Positions 1 through 7,982 of a stretch of DNA of 64,000 nt are shown one piece after another. Numbering within the stretch: position 1 is the stretch's first letter; every line of letters begins with the position of its first letter. A model generated the notes under the pieces. That model made no database searches, was not told the DNA's origin, and was given only the letters and a program-made list of their open reading frames with translations. The DNA is from Thalassolituus maritimus. GTDB taxonomy: Bacteria > Pseudomonadota > Gammaproteobacteria > Pseudomonadales > Oceanobacteraceae. The stretch lies in assembly GCA_913019975.1 (NCBI GenBank), contig CAJWBH010000001.1, forward strand, positions 186,001 through 250,000, in the 5' to 3' direction. The translations under genes and the position numbers were made by a program.

Positions 1-530
1 GTTTCCTGCCCCAGCGAAAACTGGCGGGCGCGAAACGGTTTAGGCATCTCGCCTGCACGTAATCCGTACTGCTCGTGCAGGTCCTGGAGTGTCATTCCCA
101 TGGCTTCGAGGTCGCCGGGGCTGAGCAATTCTTTAATCAATACACTCAGACTCAGGCAGGTAGGCTGCACCTCGTTGGACGTCGATAACGTGACTTTCCC
201 CGCACGTAGCTGACTCCCCGCCGGAAGATAATCCTGTAACGTCAGACTGTTAGGGCTGGCATCAATCGCTACAAAGCCAGTCGCAGGTACCGCCGGGCGA
301 ACAGGAATCTGGAGGAGGTTTAAAAAGACTTTGCGCTGGCGTTCAGGAATAAGGTTGGCGCGATAGATAATGGTTTCGGTAAGCCAGGCAAACAGATCAA
401 TAAACGCATGTACCGGATCTCCCGGTGCAATTTGGGTAAGCTCCGGCAAGTGACCGGCAAGGCGTGTTCTGGCCTCAGCAACCAGATCATCAAAGCGGCG
501 ATCGTCCAGATTTGGAACAGGTAATGGCAT
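1..530 (-). CDS. eCIS baseplate J-like wedge protein (Afp11/12 type), 3' part off the window
   Basis: About 176 residues are visible; the rest lies beyond the left edge. The N-terminus PLPVPNLDDRRFDDLV, followed by a segment with APGDPVHAFIDLFAWLTE and then IYRANLIPERQRKVF, is the signature of the putative baseplate assembly protein J family found in contractile injection systems. These proteins form the wedges that join the spike hub to the sheath. The start is fixed by a strong ribosome binding site (GGAGG about 9 bases upstream). The gene begins 15 bases after the gp25 stop, so it belongs to the same leftward operon. The family is usually 600-1000 residues long, so most of the gene is missing from this window. 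Confidence 0.85.
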   Translation of the reverse strand, partial: MPLPVPNLDDRRFDDLVAEARTRLAGHLPELTQIAPGDPVHAFIDLFAWLTETIIYRANLIPERQRKVFLNLLQIPVRPAVPATGFVAIDASPNSLTLQDYLPAGSQLRAGKVTLSTSNEVQPTCLSLSVLIKELLSPGDLEAMGMTLQDLHEQYGLRAGEMPKPFRARQFSLGQE

Positions 531-545
531 AGCCGTAAATCCTCC

Positions 546-941
546 TTACACGCCCAGGTTCAGGCGTAACCCCAGCGACGCTGGGGTCTGGTTATGTCGT
601 AGACGGTAACGAATATTGATGTGCACTTCGGCCAGGTTGTCTTTTGCTGTCGTGACATCGACGCCGTCTACCTGTACGCGTGTCTCCCACACGGACAGTG
701 ATTTTTTTACGACGCCAGCAATCAGGTTGCGGGTCGTTTCATTGTTAGGCTGATGAATAAACTTGAGCAGCCCAGCGCCAAACTCCGGACGTTGAATACG
801 TTCGCCGGGGCGGGTTAGTAGAATATTGAGCATATTCTCGCGAATACTGTTGTCGTCTTCCGACCAGCTCAGGCTGCCATCACTGTTAATTGAACCCAGA
901 GGCCAGCTGATTACTTTAGGTACCGGTGTACGCAGCGTCAT
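546..941 (-). CDS. gp25/GPW-family baseplate protein (Afp9-like)
   Basis: This 131-residue protein has the length of the gp25/lysozyme-like baseplate family. The family motif is clear: RPGER at residues 44-48 followed by RPEFGAG at 51-57. In T4 and in eCIS this protein is the conserved wedge subunit that contacts the first sheath ring. The start overlaps the stop of the upstream gene by 4 bases (ATGA), which implies translational coupling. Function rests on family knowledge; no enzymatic role is expected. Confidence 0.92.
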   Translation of the reverse strand: MTLRTPVPKVISWPLGSINSDGSLSWSEDDNSIRENMLNILLTRPGERIQRPEFGAGLLKFIHQPNNETTRNLIAGVVKKSLSVWETRVQVDGVDVTTAKDNLAEVHINIRYRLRHNQTPASLGLRLNLGV

Positions 942-2647
942 CCATCAGATCCTTTTGGCATTTTCGGGAAGGGCAGGCAGACTTTTACCCACGGCATCCA
1001 GAAGAAAATAATATTTAGCAGCGACACCATGATCATTAACAGGATCATGGCTACGATGGTGATAACAGGCAGGCTGAAAGAGCATATCCATTGAATGCCT
1101 GCTCCGAGATCAAAATTGCCACTGACTGTGTCTTCGCTGATGCCTTTTTTGAATTTAAGCGAGTTGACCAGAGAGAAGGTGTCTCCCGGTGTCAGGATGC
1201 TTGCGCCTTTGGCCAGACCACGTTTTAAATCGCGCATTGAGGGCATTGGAATCAATGAAGGGCGACTCGCCTCCGGGTCAAACGTGGCAGCGACACGGAA
1301 GGTCGTTGACTGAGAGTTCTGGTCAGCCCAGGTAATCTGCTCGTGCCGCTCGTCATTGACGGATCTGACGAAGGGAATAATCCGGAATAAATCGTCAGGT
1401 CCCTGAGCAAATTTCGGCAGTGGAATTTCGAGTGAGGTTGCCAGAGTCAGATCACGCAGGCGTTGACCGAGTGAAGAACGCATTGATTCCGCCTGACTCT
1501 CGGTAAATGCCAATGAATCGCTAAGGCTTCCCTGGCCGTTATGAAGTGGCAATTTAGGAATATTGCCAAGGCGATTCATGCCACCCACTGCATCAGCCAT
1601 ATCGCTGACCTGAGCGGCCCAGCGTACCAGGGGATTATTTTCTTTATCGGCAAAGCACAGGCGCAGGTAGTCAATCAGGCTGGTGGTGCGGTAAACGGGA
1701 ATAAACTCTGCGTGAGAGAAGTCGAATGGGTTATGAATACCTGTGCGCATTTTCTGCATTTTCGGTAGGTAAATCGGAATACGTCTCCAGGCATCAGGAT
1801 CATAGAAATAGATTTGATCACACAGGGTTTCGAGTTGTTGGTTATCCGCTCTGTCTTCCTCTCCGAGGTGATAGCGATGGATCAACTGCATTAAGAGTTC
1901 TGCAAAGGCCGCGGTTGGCCGACCACGGTCAAGGTGAATGCGGTCCTGTTCAGGATTCCATGTCTGGTTCGCCCCATTTGAATAGCCAAATGGCCAGGGC
2001 AGATTTGCAACAGCAAGGTTATTAATTTCCTGAACATCACTGGTATCAAACTGAACGTTTCTTTCGTAATAGAAGCCACCCAGCGGTACATATCCAAAGA
2101 GCAGGGTGCGGCACTTTCCCTTGCTGTCTTTGACTTTAACAGGATGAAGTGGGTGTACTTCTTCACCACTGAACACAGGTGATGAAGTCCGTTTTTGCAG
2201 TAGGCCGTTAGGGCATAGCCGGCGGTTGATATCCGGGTCAGCTATGGGGCGTTGGCGGCTTTGCCATCCCACGGCTTCCCCTTCTTCTATGATCCAGGCC
2301 TGCTGTCCCGTTGGTTTTTCTTTGCGGATTACAAAGCCCGCCGAGCTGATTTTCTGTGGGTCCAGTGCTGGCATTCCTGGTCGGTGACAGACAACCTCGC
2401 AGCAGACAATATGAAAGGCACGGTGGGTCGGTAGTCTGAGCACGGGGTGTCTATCGTGGTGACTGTGGCGTTCTTCCTCTAACCAGCGGCCGAACTGAAC
2501 GGCATTAAACCGCTGTTGCTGAATATCCTGCTGAAAACGATTAATAAAATCAGGGTCAAGGTAGCGTAATAATGTCGCTTGCTGGCCATCCTCGAAGAAG
2601 GCGGGCTGGAGTTTTACATCGTGCAGAGAGTGTCGTTTATTCATCAT
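938..2647 (-). CDS. eCIS-associated protein of unknown function with a C-terminal hydrophobic segment
   Basis: The product is 569 residues long and I cannot assign it to a named family. Residues 1 to about 510 look soluble, with no signal peptide at the N-terminus. Residues about 525-551 are strongly hydrophobic (SLPVITIVAMILLMIMVS and on to FFWMPWV), followed by a short Lys/Pro-rich tail. It lies between the spike gene and the gp25 gene with tight spacing on both sides, so it is part of the eCIS operon and probably structural or accessory. The hydrophobic end could anchor part of the particle in the inner membrane or be buried in a protein interface. Afp and PVC have no obvious equivalent at this place. 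Confidence 0.75.
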   Translation of the reverse strand: MMNKRHSLHDVKLQPAFFEDGQQATLLRYLDPDFINRFQQDIQQQRFNAVQFGRWLEEERHSHHDRHPVLRLPTHRAFHIVCCEVVCHRPGMPALDPQKISSAGFVIRKEKPTGQQAWIIEEGEAVGWQSRQRPIADPDINRRLCPNGLLQKRTSSPVFSGEEVHPLHPVKVKDSKGKCRTLLFGYVPLGGFYYERNVQFDTSDVQEINNLAVANLPWPFGYSNGANQTWNPEQDRIHLDRGRPTAAFAELLMQLIHRYHLGEEDRADNQQLETLCDQIYFYDPDAWRRIPIYLPKMQKMRTGIHNPFDFSHAEFIPVYRTTSLIDYLRLCFADKENNPLVRWAAQVSDMADAVGGMNRLGNIPKLPLHNGQGSLSDSLAFTESQAESMRSSLGQRLRDLTLATSLEIPLPKFAQGPDDLFRIIPFVRSVNDERHEQITWADQNSQSTTFRVAATFDPEASRPSLIPMPSMRDLKRGLAKGASILTPGDTFSLVNSLKFKKGISEDTVSGNFDLGAGIQWICSFSLPVITIVAMILLMIMVSLLNIIFFWMPWVKVCLPFPKMPKGSDG

Positions 2648-2660
2648 TATCTATGCCCCT

Positions 2661-3299
2661 TTACCAGATATTTCCGGCACCCGGCGTGTAGGTCGTCCCT
2701 ACTACGGAGGTGGCAATGATGGTGTCGCACTGCACGACGCCACTGAATTTAGACATACCAGCGTCGACCTGAACCATGGACGCACTGACGTTTACGGTAG
2801 CGGCGTTGATATTCACCGGCCCTGAGCTGTCGATATCGATACTCGATGTGCTCAACGTTACGGTTTGTGTGCCTCTTTCGATACGAATTTCGCCACCACT
2901 GCTTTCATCAATGGTGATGTTGTATCCTGAGCGAGTTGTCAGGGATGCTTTAGGCTCTTCATCGCTGAATTCAAATACCGTTCCTGATGGTGTTTTAACT
3001 GCGTATTTTTCTTCGACGGGAGTGGCTTCTTCGGGCTGACTTTCTGCGCCTTGCCAGACACTCCCGAGCACCATGGGCACGTCGTGGCTGATGAAACTGA
3101 CGACCACGATTTCATCGAGACGCGGTAAGAAGCTGGTACCGTAATCCTGACCTGCTGAAGGCACGACAACACTGGCCCAGAGTTCGAGCGAGCTGGCCTG
3201 CATTCTGACTTTGACGCGCCCGCGTCTGTCCGGGTCCTGGTTATCAATGACCTGTGCTATCTGTAATGCCTGTAATTGTCCGGTGGAGTGCGTATTCAT
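2661..3299 (-). CDS. eCIS spike protein, phage baseplate assembly protein V / gp5-like
   Basis: This 212-residue protein starts with an OB-fold-like domain (about residues 5-85; note IAQVIDNQDPDRRGRVKVRM and FLPRLDEIVVVSFISHDVP). It continues with short beta repeats (about 90-212) of the kind that form the trimeric beta-helix needle. In Afp and PVC the spike (Afp8) is a fusion of gpD-like and gpV-like parts; here the two parts are separate genes that overlap by 4 bases. The C-terminus has no PAAR domain, so a separate tip protein is expected elsewhere. Confidence 0.88.
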   Translation of the reverse strand: MNTHSTGQLQALQIAQVIDNQDPDRRGRVKVRMQASSLELWASVVVPSAGQDYGTSFLPRLDEIVVVSFISHDVPMVLGSVWQGAESQPEEATPVEEKYAVKTPSGTVFEFSDEEPKASLTTRSGYNITIDESSGGEIRIERGTQTVTLSTSSIDIDSSGPVNINAATVNVSASMVQVDAGMSKFSGVVQCDTIIATSVVGTTYTPGAGNIW

Positions 3300-4348
3300 T
3301 GCGTACTCCAGTCGGCTTTATTTACTTTCAGATGTGTTTCAAATCCAGAACGTCTATCAAACCTGTGCGTGCAGTGAATAACCTGATATTTACCAAGCAG
3401 CCTTGAGGACACACCGCTCAGCTCGATCTCGCGGCCTGAGGTCAGTTCTGGAATGCCCTGACATGCAATATCACCGGATATAAACCGCTTTGCCTGACGT
3501 TGAAAATGAGCTTTAGCGTAAGCTTCTGCTTCGGCCTGAGACCGGGCAAATGGGTGAGGCAGAATCTCTTCGCCATCCCAGGATAATTGGTTGAGGCTTT
3601 CAGCAGCCGAGGTCTCGCCCGGGGCTGGTGTCATACTGTCGCCGTCGAAATTTACTTCCTCAGCCGTGGCGAGGTTGTAACCCTGAGTACGCGATTGAGT
3701 AATCTGATGATTAAGGTCGGCCAGCAGGCGCAGTTGTAAAATATTGTCCTGAACATCTAACGCAACAGGCGAGTTGTCTTCCGCTTCAGGCCGGGCCCGC
3801 AAACTTGATCCGTCCAGGCGCGGAGAGATATCGAAGCGCTGACAGAGTCGCAGGACAAAGGCGAGATCACTCTCATTGATCTGATGCCAGGTATCGGTAA
3901 TAGCAGATACCTGAATATCACTTTGTAGGCCGGCGTCACTGGCAATGGTTTGAAGTATGTCGTCAGGAGACTGATCTTCCCAAGCCTGGCTGCGGCGATG
4001 ACGAGCGAGGTGATGGAGTTTATCCTGCAGTAATAGCGTCAGTTGAGGAGCACCCTGGCCATATTCCTCTTCAACTGCGGTAATTTCGCCACTGAAAATG
4101 AGTTCGGGCTCGGGCTGGCCGATATGAATTTCAATCGCTGCTCCGGGCAGGATATCGCTGAACAGAAAGTCCGGTTCCTGGGCGTCTTTGCTGAGTCCCC
4201 AGTTGTTCACCTGTAATTCCGCATGTGCACATCCGCTAAGACCCAGATTAACCACCATGCTGCCAATTGCATCGCTCAGGTCTTCACGGTTTTCTCCGTC
4301 GACGTTGATCGCCGGAGCACTGCTGTAAAATGCCTCAGGAATCCCCAT
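3296..4348 (-). CDS. eCIS hub protein, phage late control gene D (gpD/gp27-like)
   Basis: The 350-residue sequence matches the GPD/late control D family in length and layout. It has an N-terminal barrel with IEIHIG followed by LIFSGEITAVEEEY, then a conserved stretch DDILQTIASDAGL (about residues 128-140) and LAFVLRLCQRFDISPRLDGSSL (around 170-190; family hallmark). It forms the trimeric hub under the spike. The stop overlaps the start of the spike gene by 4 bases. Hub and spike would be one polypeptide in classical Afp8. Confidence 0.88.
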   Translation of the reverse strand: MGIPEAFYSSAPAINVDGENREDLSDAIGSMVVNLGLSGCAHAELQVNNWGLSKDAQEPDFLFSDILPGAAIEIHIGQPEPELIFSGEITAVEEEYGQGAPQLTLLLQDKLHHLARHRRSQAWEDQSPDDILQTIASDAGLQSDIQVSAITDTWHQINESDLAFVLRLCQRFDISPRLDGSSLRARPEAEDNSPVALDVQDNILQLRLLADLNHQITQSRTQGYNLATAEEVNFDGDSMTPAPGETSAAESLNQLSWDGEEILPHPFARSQAEAEAYAKAHFQRQAKRFISGDIACQGIPELTSGREIELSGVSSRLLGKYQVIHCTHRFDRRSGFETHLKVNKADWSTQ

Positions 4349-4353
4349 TGCTA

Positions 4354-4518
4354 TTAATCCACCTGCAAGCGTTCTTGGCGCTGTTGTTGTTTTTCAAGCA
4401 GGCGCAGCATGTCCTGCGCGACAGGAGGCACAGTTTGCTGGGATGATGGTCGTTCTGCTGCCGCCTGAACAGGGGTTGCAGGAACATCCGCGATAACTTC
4501 ATCAATGATGACGGGCAT
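4354..4518 (-). CDS. 54-residue small eCIS protein (DUF5908-like)
   Basis: This short gene is preceded by a good Shine-Dalgarno (GGAAGGGAG) and starts PVIIDEVIADV. It has a Pro/Gln-rich middle and an amphipathic, Gln/Arg-rich helical end (LLEKQQQRQERLQ). Many eCIS loci carry a tiny protein with a similar start (DUF5908) near the LysM/CIS-tube gene. The family name here is from memory of that pattern and not certain. It fits between the CIS-tube and hub genes with its own RBS. Its role is unknown; a chaperone or linker to the hub is possible. Confidence 0.7.
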   Translation of the reverse strand: MPVIIDEVIADVPATPVQAAAERPSSQQTVPPVAQDMLRLLEKQQQRQERLQVD

Positions 4519-4550
4519 GGTTCTCCCTTCCTTTGAATATCGACGTGAAT

Positions 4551-5429
4551 TTATTCAAAGCCAACTCCGTTATCCGTTTTAATTCGTGATTTAACAGAGG
4601 TGGAAATCTTTGCTTCTACGTTAACAGTGACGGCAGCTTTCAGTGCTGCTGACAGCCCGGCTCGTGGCTTACAATCTGGCGTAGGCGTCGCTAATACAGG
4701 TACACCGGGCATACGTGGATTTTCGATGCCGTTGTACTCTGCGGTATCACGCCAATTGTTTTTGCCTTCACTCGGGCCCGGAACAGGCTCTGTTTCCTGC
4801 TCTTTAGCTTTCGGTTTTGCCGGGGGCTGATTGTTGTCTGGATCTTCCGGGGTATCAGGTTTCGCTCCTGACTCATCATCCGTATCTTTTCCGCGGGGTG
4901 ACAGTTGCGGCATGGCTGGTTTTGTAGGGTCTGAAAAGTCGCTTGTCTGGCGGAACTGAAAGCGATCTTCTTTCAGTTTCAGTGCCAGCTTGGCTCTTAG
5001 CGGGGTACCGCCCGGTGAAAAGTAATCCAGCGTTTCATCGTAGCTTTCGATCATGCCAATAAATTCGAACGCGCCCCATTGAAACAGGCATCGTTTAGGG
5101 GCCTTCAGGTCGCTGCCTGATTTTTCAGGTTGGATAAATTGTGTTGCTATTTCACCCGTCAGGTTACGAACGTCGGAGCCCTGCTCGTAGTTCGCATCTT
5201 CTTCTTTCCGTGTGGTGTCAAAAATCAGCTCAAGGCTCAGACTGGATGAACTTTTCTCGACGAACTGAGCAGCGCTGCTGCTGCCGCTTTGTTCACTCGC
5301 TTTCAATGTGTTGGACAGATTTATTTTCAGAGTCACCGGATTGAACTGCACATCAATGGCGTTCTCCATATCCGGTTCATCATTTTTTCCCGTTACCGGG
5401 ATTAACTTACCGCGCTCAGGTACCGTCAT
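4551..5429 (-). CDS. CIS tube-baseplate adaptor (Afp7-like) with truncated LysM domain
   Basis: Residues 20-160 match the contractile injection system tube family (VQFNPVTLKINLSN, SLELIFDTT, CLFQWGAFEFIGMIESYDETLDYFSPGGTPLRAKL). In Afp7-type proteins a LysM domain follows. Here a Pro/Glu/Asp/Lys-rich linker (about 165-224) leads only to the second half of a LysM-like sequence (NNWRDTAEYNGIENPRMPGV, about 224-243). The usual first half (a T-V-x-x-G-D-T-L type strand) is not visible. The tail after residue 250 has no clear match. The gene overlaps the preceding tube gene by 4 bases. Confidence 0.85.
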   Translation of the reverse strand: MTVPERGKLIPVTGKNDEPDMENAIDVQFNPVTLKINLSNTLKASEQSGSSSAAQFVEKSSSSLSLELIFDTTRKEEDANYEQGSDVRNLTGEIATQFIQPEKSGSDLKAPKRCLFQWGAFEFIGMIESYDETLDYFSPGGTPLRAKLALKLKEDRFQFRQTSDFSDPTKPAMPQLSPRGKDTDDESGAKPDTPEDPDNNQPPAKPKAKEQETEPVPGPSEGKNNWRDTAEYNGIENPRMPGVPVLATPTPDCKPRAGLSAALKAAVTVNVEAKISTSVKSRIKTDNGVGFE

Positions 5430-5959
5430 GGCAGAGCCCCCTGAGTGTCAGAGTTCGCTGCGGAAGATTGATCATCCGCCTGCTTAGTCCGTTCGAGCTC
5501 CAGTCCTTCGTGAACCAACTGTACTTCTTCAATCGCGACCTGGCTTGCGGTTGAGTTCAGGTCGGGCCCTTTAAACTTGGTTGCCATCACTCCGGTGAGC
5601 TTCCACGTCATAACCGGATTGTCTTGACCGTCCTGGGTTTGGTGCCCGAGAACAATAATTTCACCGCTGAGGCGATACCCGTAATTTGCACCGCGTGTGG
5701 TTGCATCAAACCAGCTCCATAAATCATTGACGCTGGTAACTCCGCGTTTGAGTGTCATGGGCGCAAATTTGGTCTGGCCTGAGCGGTGAACTTCGCCCCA
5801 GTTGCGGCCACCTTCCTGAAACGTTTTGGGTTCCATAGTCAGCTCAAAACCGCTGACTTCGCTGAACTTCCCGGAGCACAATAATGTGTTCTGCTCTGAG
5901 TCATACAGATTGACTTTAAACCGGAAAGGCACAAATACATCGGCAAGAGGGTTAGGCAC
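5426..5959 (-). CDS. eCIS tube protein (phage tail tube gp19-like, Afp5-type)
   Basis: This 177-residue protein belongs to the T4 gp19-like tail tube family: NPLADVFVPFRFKVNLYDSE, SGFELTMEPKTFQEGG, LKRGVTSVNDLWSWFD. It is longer than the major tube protein at 7459-7920 because of a C-terminal Gln/Ser/Ala-rich tail. By position it corresponds to Afp5, which starts the tube on top of the baseplate. It overlaps the upstream sheath-like gene by 8 bases. Confidence 0.88.
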   Translation of the reverse strand: MPNPLADVFVPFRFKVNLYDSEQNTLLCSGKFSEVSGFELTMEPKTFQEGGRNWGEVHRSGQTKFAPMTLKRGVTSVNDLWSWFDATTRGANYGYRLSGEIIVLGHQTQDGQDNPVMTWKLTGVMATKFKGPDLNSTASQVAIEEVQLVHEGLELERTKQADDQSSAANSDTQGALP

Positions 5960-7451
5960 TTTGCACCTCCGTCTGCCAGTCGGTACCCATGTTTGTGAAC
6001 GTCAGTCGAATGCGGTCAATAGGAAGTGCCGGCGCAATTTCTATCTCCAGAAGCAGGGTACTTTCACCTGCAGGAATCTGACGCAAGCTAAAGGCGTGTT
6101 CTGAGCGTTCTCCACGCAAAGCACCCCTTTGCCAAAGCTGTCGCAAAAAATGCTCGATCAGGAGTTTCGGCCGCGGGTCGTTAACATCGGAATTAAAAAC
6201 GAGTTGCTCACCAAATTGGCGTAACTGACGGCGTAGATATCCCATTAAACGCATCAATTCTGCGGAGCGATATCCATCAAATCTTTCCAGGCTGGCTGCG
6301 TGTCGATAATCATCGGCAGGCAGGGCAGGTACGCAAAGCCGTTCATCGTCCAGTTCGACCCGGTTGTTACGTAATTCAAGAATCGAAATCCCCGGTGTTT
6401 CCCTGAGGCTGACGACACCGGCCCGTTTCATGCGGGGGTAGGGTAGGTTTTTAGACACCATGGGCTGCCCGGCAATAGATCGCCATGGACCTGCCGATCT
6501 GGCTGTCGCCGCCTGTTTACCAGATACAACACCAACCGGTGAGAGTAGAGCTCTCCCCTGACCACGAAGGTAGGGGTAAAAAAACTGTACCTGCCGCAGA
6601 TGATGCGCAGCATCGGACAGCTGCATGTTGGTCAGTAATTCAAGAGCCTCCGGATCGGCATCCGGGCTGTCAATTTCATTAGCGTAGGCGAGAGGCAGTG
6701 TCAGCAGGCACTGAATATCCGGGCGATAGCGGGTAAGCCAGTGTAATATTTCGCGCAAAACCCGCTGAAATTCTATCGGTTCGGGAAGATCATCCAGCGC
6801 CATTTCTGAGGTATTCCGCCGTTCGCGATGATCGTCGTCGAGTGACTGAGAGCAGGGTAAAAATGCTGGCTCTGGATTATCCAGACGGACACGAGGAACG
6901 TCGGGCAGCCGCGCCGGAATCTGTAGTCGCTCAAGATCGGGCAGACAGATAGAACCCACAGAGGGCACTGCAAGCAGAGTCGCAATGCCACGTAGTGTGC
7001 TGGTGTCGGTCAGATCCGTACTTTCAGCTGCGAAAAAGCCTTGTTGTGATTCTTCTTCAGGTATTACTACTATCCATAGTCGATGACCTCCATTAGCAAA
7101 GAAATCTTCGACACAGGGAGCCAGCCAAGCGAGGTTTCCTGCCAGTGAGCTTCGATACTGTGCGGGCGCGCTGACTGCATCCGGAAAAATATCGTGAAAC
7201 TCAGACGCTGAATGCAGAGGGAGCGGTAAATGATACAGGGAAGCACTGGCCGGATTGCTGAGGATCTGATCAATGACCTCCCCGAATCCTGCCTGACGAA
7301 TAGCTGCAAGAGCATCTTTCAGCGCGAGTAACCGCTCAGGGCGTACACGCCCCGGGCAGTGTCCGAGCATAGCGACTTCCAGCGGCAGCGCAGAGTCGTT
7401 CTGCGGCCTGGGGGTCAGCTGAATCCGTCGTGCCAGTAAATCCTGCATCAT
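5952..7451 (-). CDS. divergent sheath-like eCIS protein
   Basis: I place the start at the ATG at 7451 (499 residues), just after the tube gene's stop, rather than at the in-frame codon at 7514 inside that gene. The protein shows sheath-type segments: VEDFFANGGHRLWIVVIP in the N-terminal half, and at the C-terminus AELMRLMGYLRRQLRQFGEQ, IEHFLRQLWQRGALRG, and a final strand region. It is shorter than the main sheath and replaces the middle by a low-complexity, acidic segment. It probably corresponds to the specialised Afp4-type sheath subunit that caps the baseplate end. The sheath assignment comes from pattern resemblance and context. Confidence 0.75.
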   Translation of the reverse strand: MMQDLLARRIQLTPRPQNDSALPLEVAMLGHCPGRVRPERLLALKDALAAIRQAGFGEVIDQILSNPASASLYHLPLPLHSASEFHDIFPDAVSAPAQYRSSLAGNLAWLAPCVEDFFANGGHRLWIVVIPEEESQQGFFAAESTDLTDTSTLRGIATLLAVPSVGSICLPDLERLQIPARLPDVPRVRLDNPEPAFLPCSQSLDDDHRERRNTSEMALDDLPEPIEFQRVLREILHWLTRYRPDIQCLLTLPLAYANEIDSPDADPEALELLTNMQLSDAAHHLRQVQFFYPYLRGQGRALLSPVGVVSGKQAATARSAGPWRSIAGQPMVSKNLPYPRMKRAGVVSLRETPGISILELRNNRVELDDERLCVPALPADDYRHAASLERFDGYRSAELMRLMGYLRRQLRQFGEQLVFNSDVNDPRPKLLIEHFLRQLWQRGALRGERSEHAFSLRQIPAGESTLLLEIEIAPALPIDRIRLTFTNMGTDWQTEVQSA

Positions 7452-7458
7452 TGAAGAC

Positions 7459-7920
7459 TTATTCCTGCTCGATATGCTCAACAGACAGAACAAGTTCTTC
7501 CATCGCAACATCACTTCCGCCCTTGGCGGTTAATGTTGGGCCTGTCCATTTAATCGGCATGGCGCCGCGCAGTTTCCAGGTGACAACTGCCGCAGAGCTG
7601 GTTGGGTCTTCGTTTTTTAATTTGATCGTAACGTCGCGCTTGGACATCACGTTACCGCCACGAACTTCTTCCAGCCATTCGTAGATATTGCCAGCGCCGA
7701 TGACTCCACGTTTCAGAGTGACGTCCCCGGTTTTGTGCAATGCGGGCACTTTGTTGACGTAATTAACGGCTGAATTACCGTTGCGGTATTCGGCGACCGT
7801 GACTTCGGCGTTCAGACCAGAAACTTCTGAGAAGCCTCCAGCGACCTCACCTTCGGTGCCGTCGTCCAGGTTGACCAGATAGTTAAAAACGCCGTAAGGG
7901 GTTTCGCGAAACTGTGCCAT
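7459..7920 (-). CDS. eCIS major inner tube protein (Afp1-type)
   Basis: At 153 residues it has the standard length of the eCIS tube subunit. It shows the gp19-like features: NYLVNLDDGTEGEVAGGFSEVSGL near the N-terminus, then VTLKRGVIGAGNIYEWLEEVRGG and VVTWKLRGAMPIKWTGPTL, ending with VAMEELVLSVEHIE. It would stack as hexamers to form the rigid tube that carries the payload. It follows the main sheath gene with a 62-base gap. Confidence 0.93.
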   Translation of the reverse strand: MAQFRETPYGVFNYLVNLDDGTEGEVAGGFSEVSGLNAEVTVAEYRNGNSAVNYVNKVPALHKTGDVTLKRGVIGAGNIYEWLEEVRGGNVMSKRDVTIKLKNEDPTSSAAVVTWKLRGAMPIKWTGPTLTAKGGSDVAMEELVLSVEHIEQE

Positions 7921-7982
7921 GATTTGATTCCTTCTTTAGTCCCAGCGGCTTCAGCAGAAGCCGCTGTCGGGATGAATATTGT

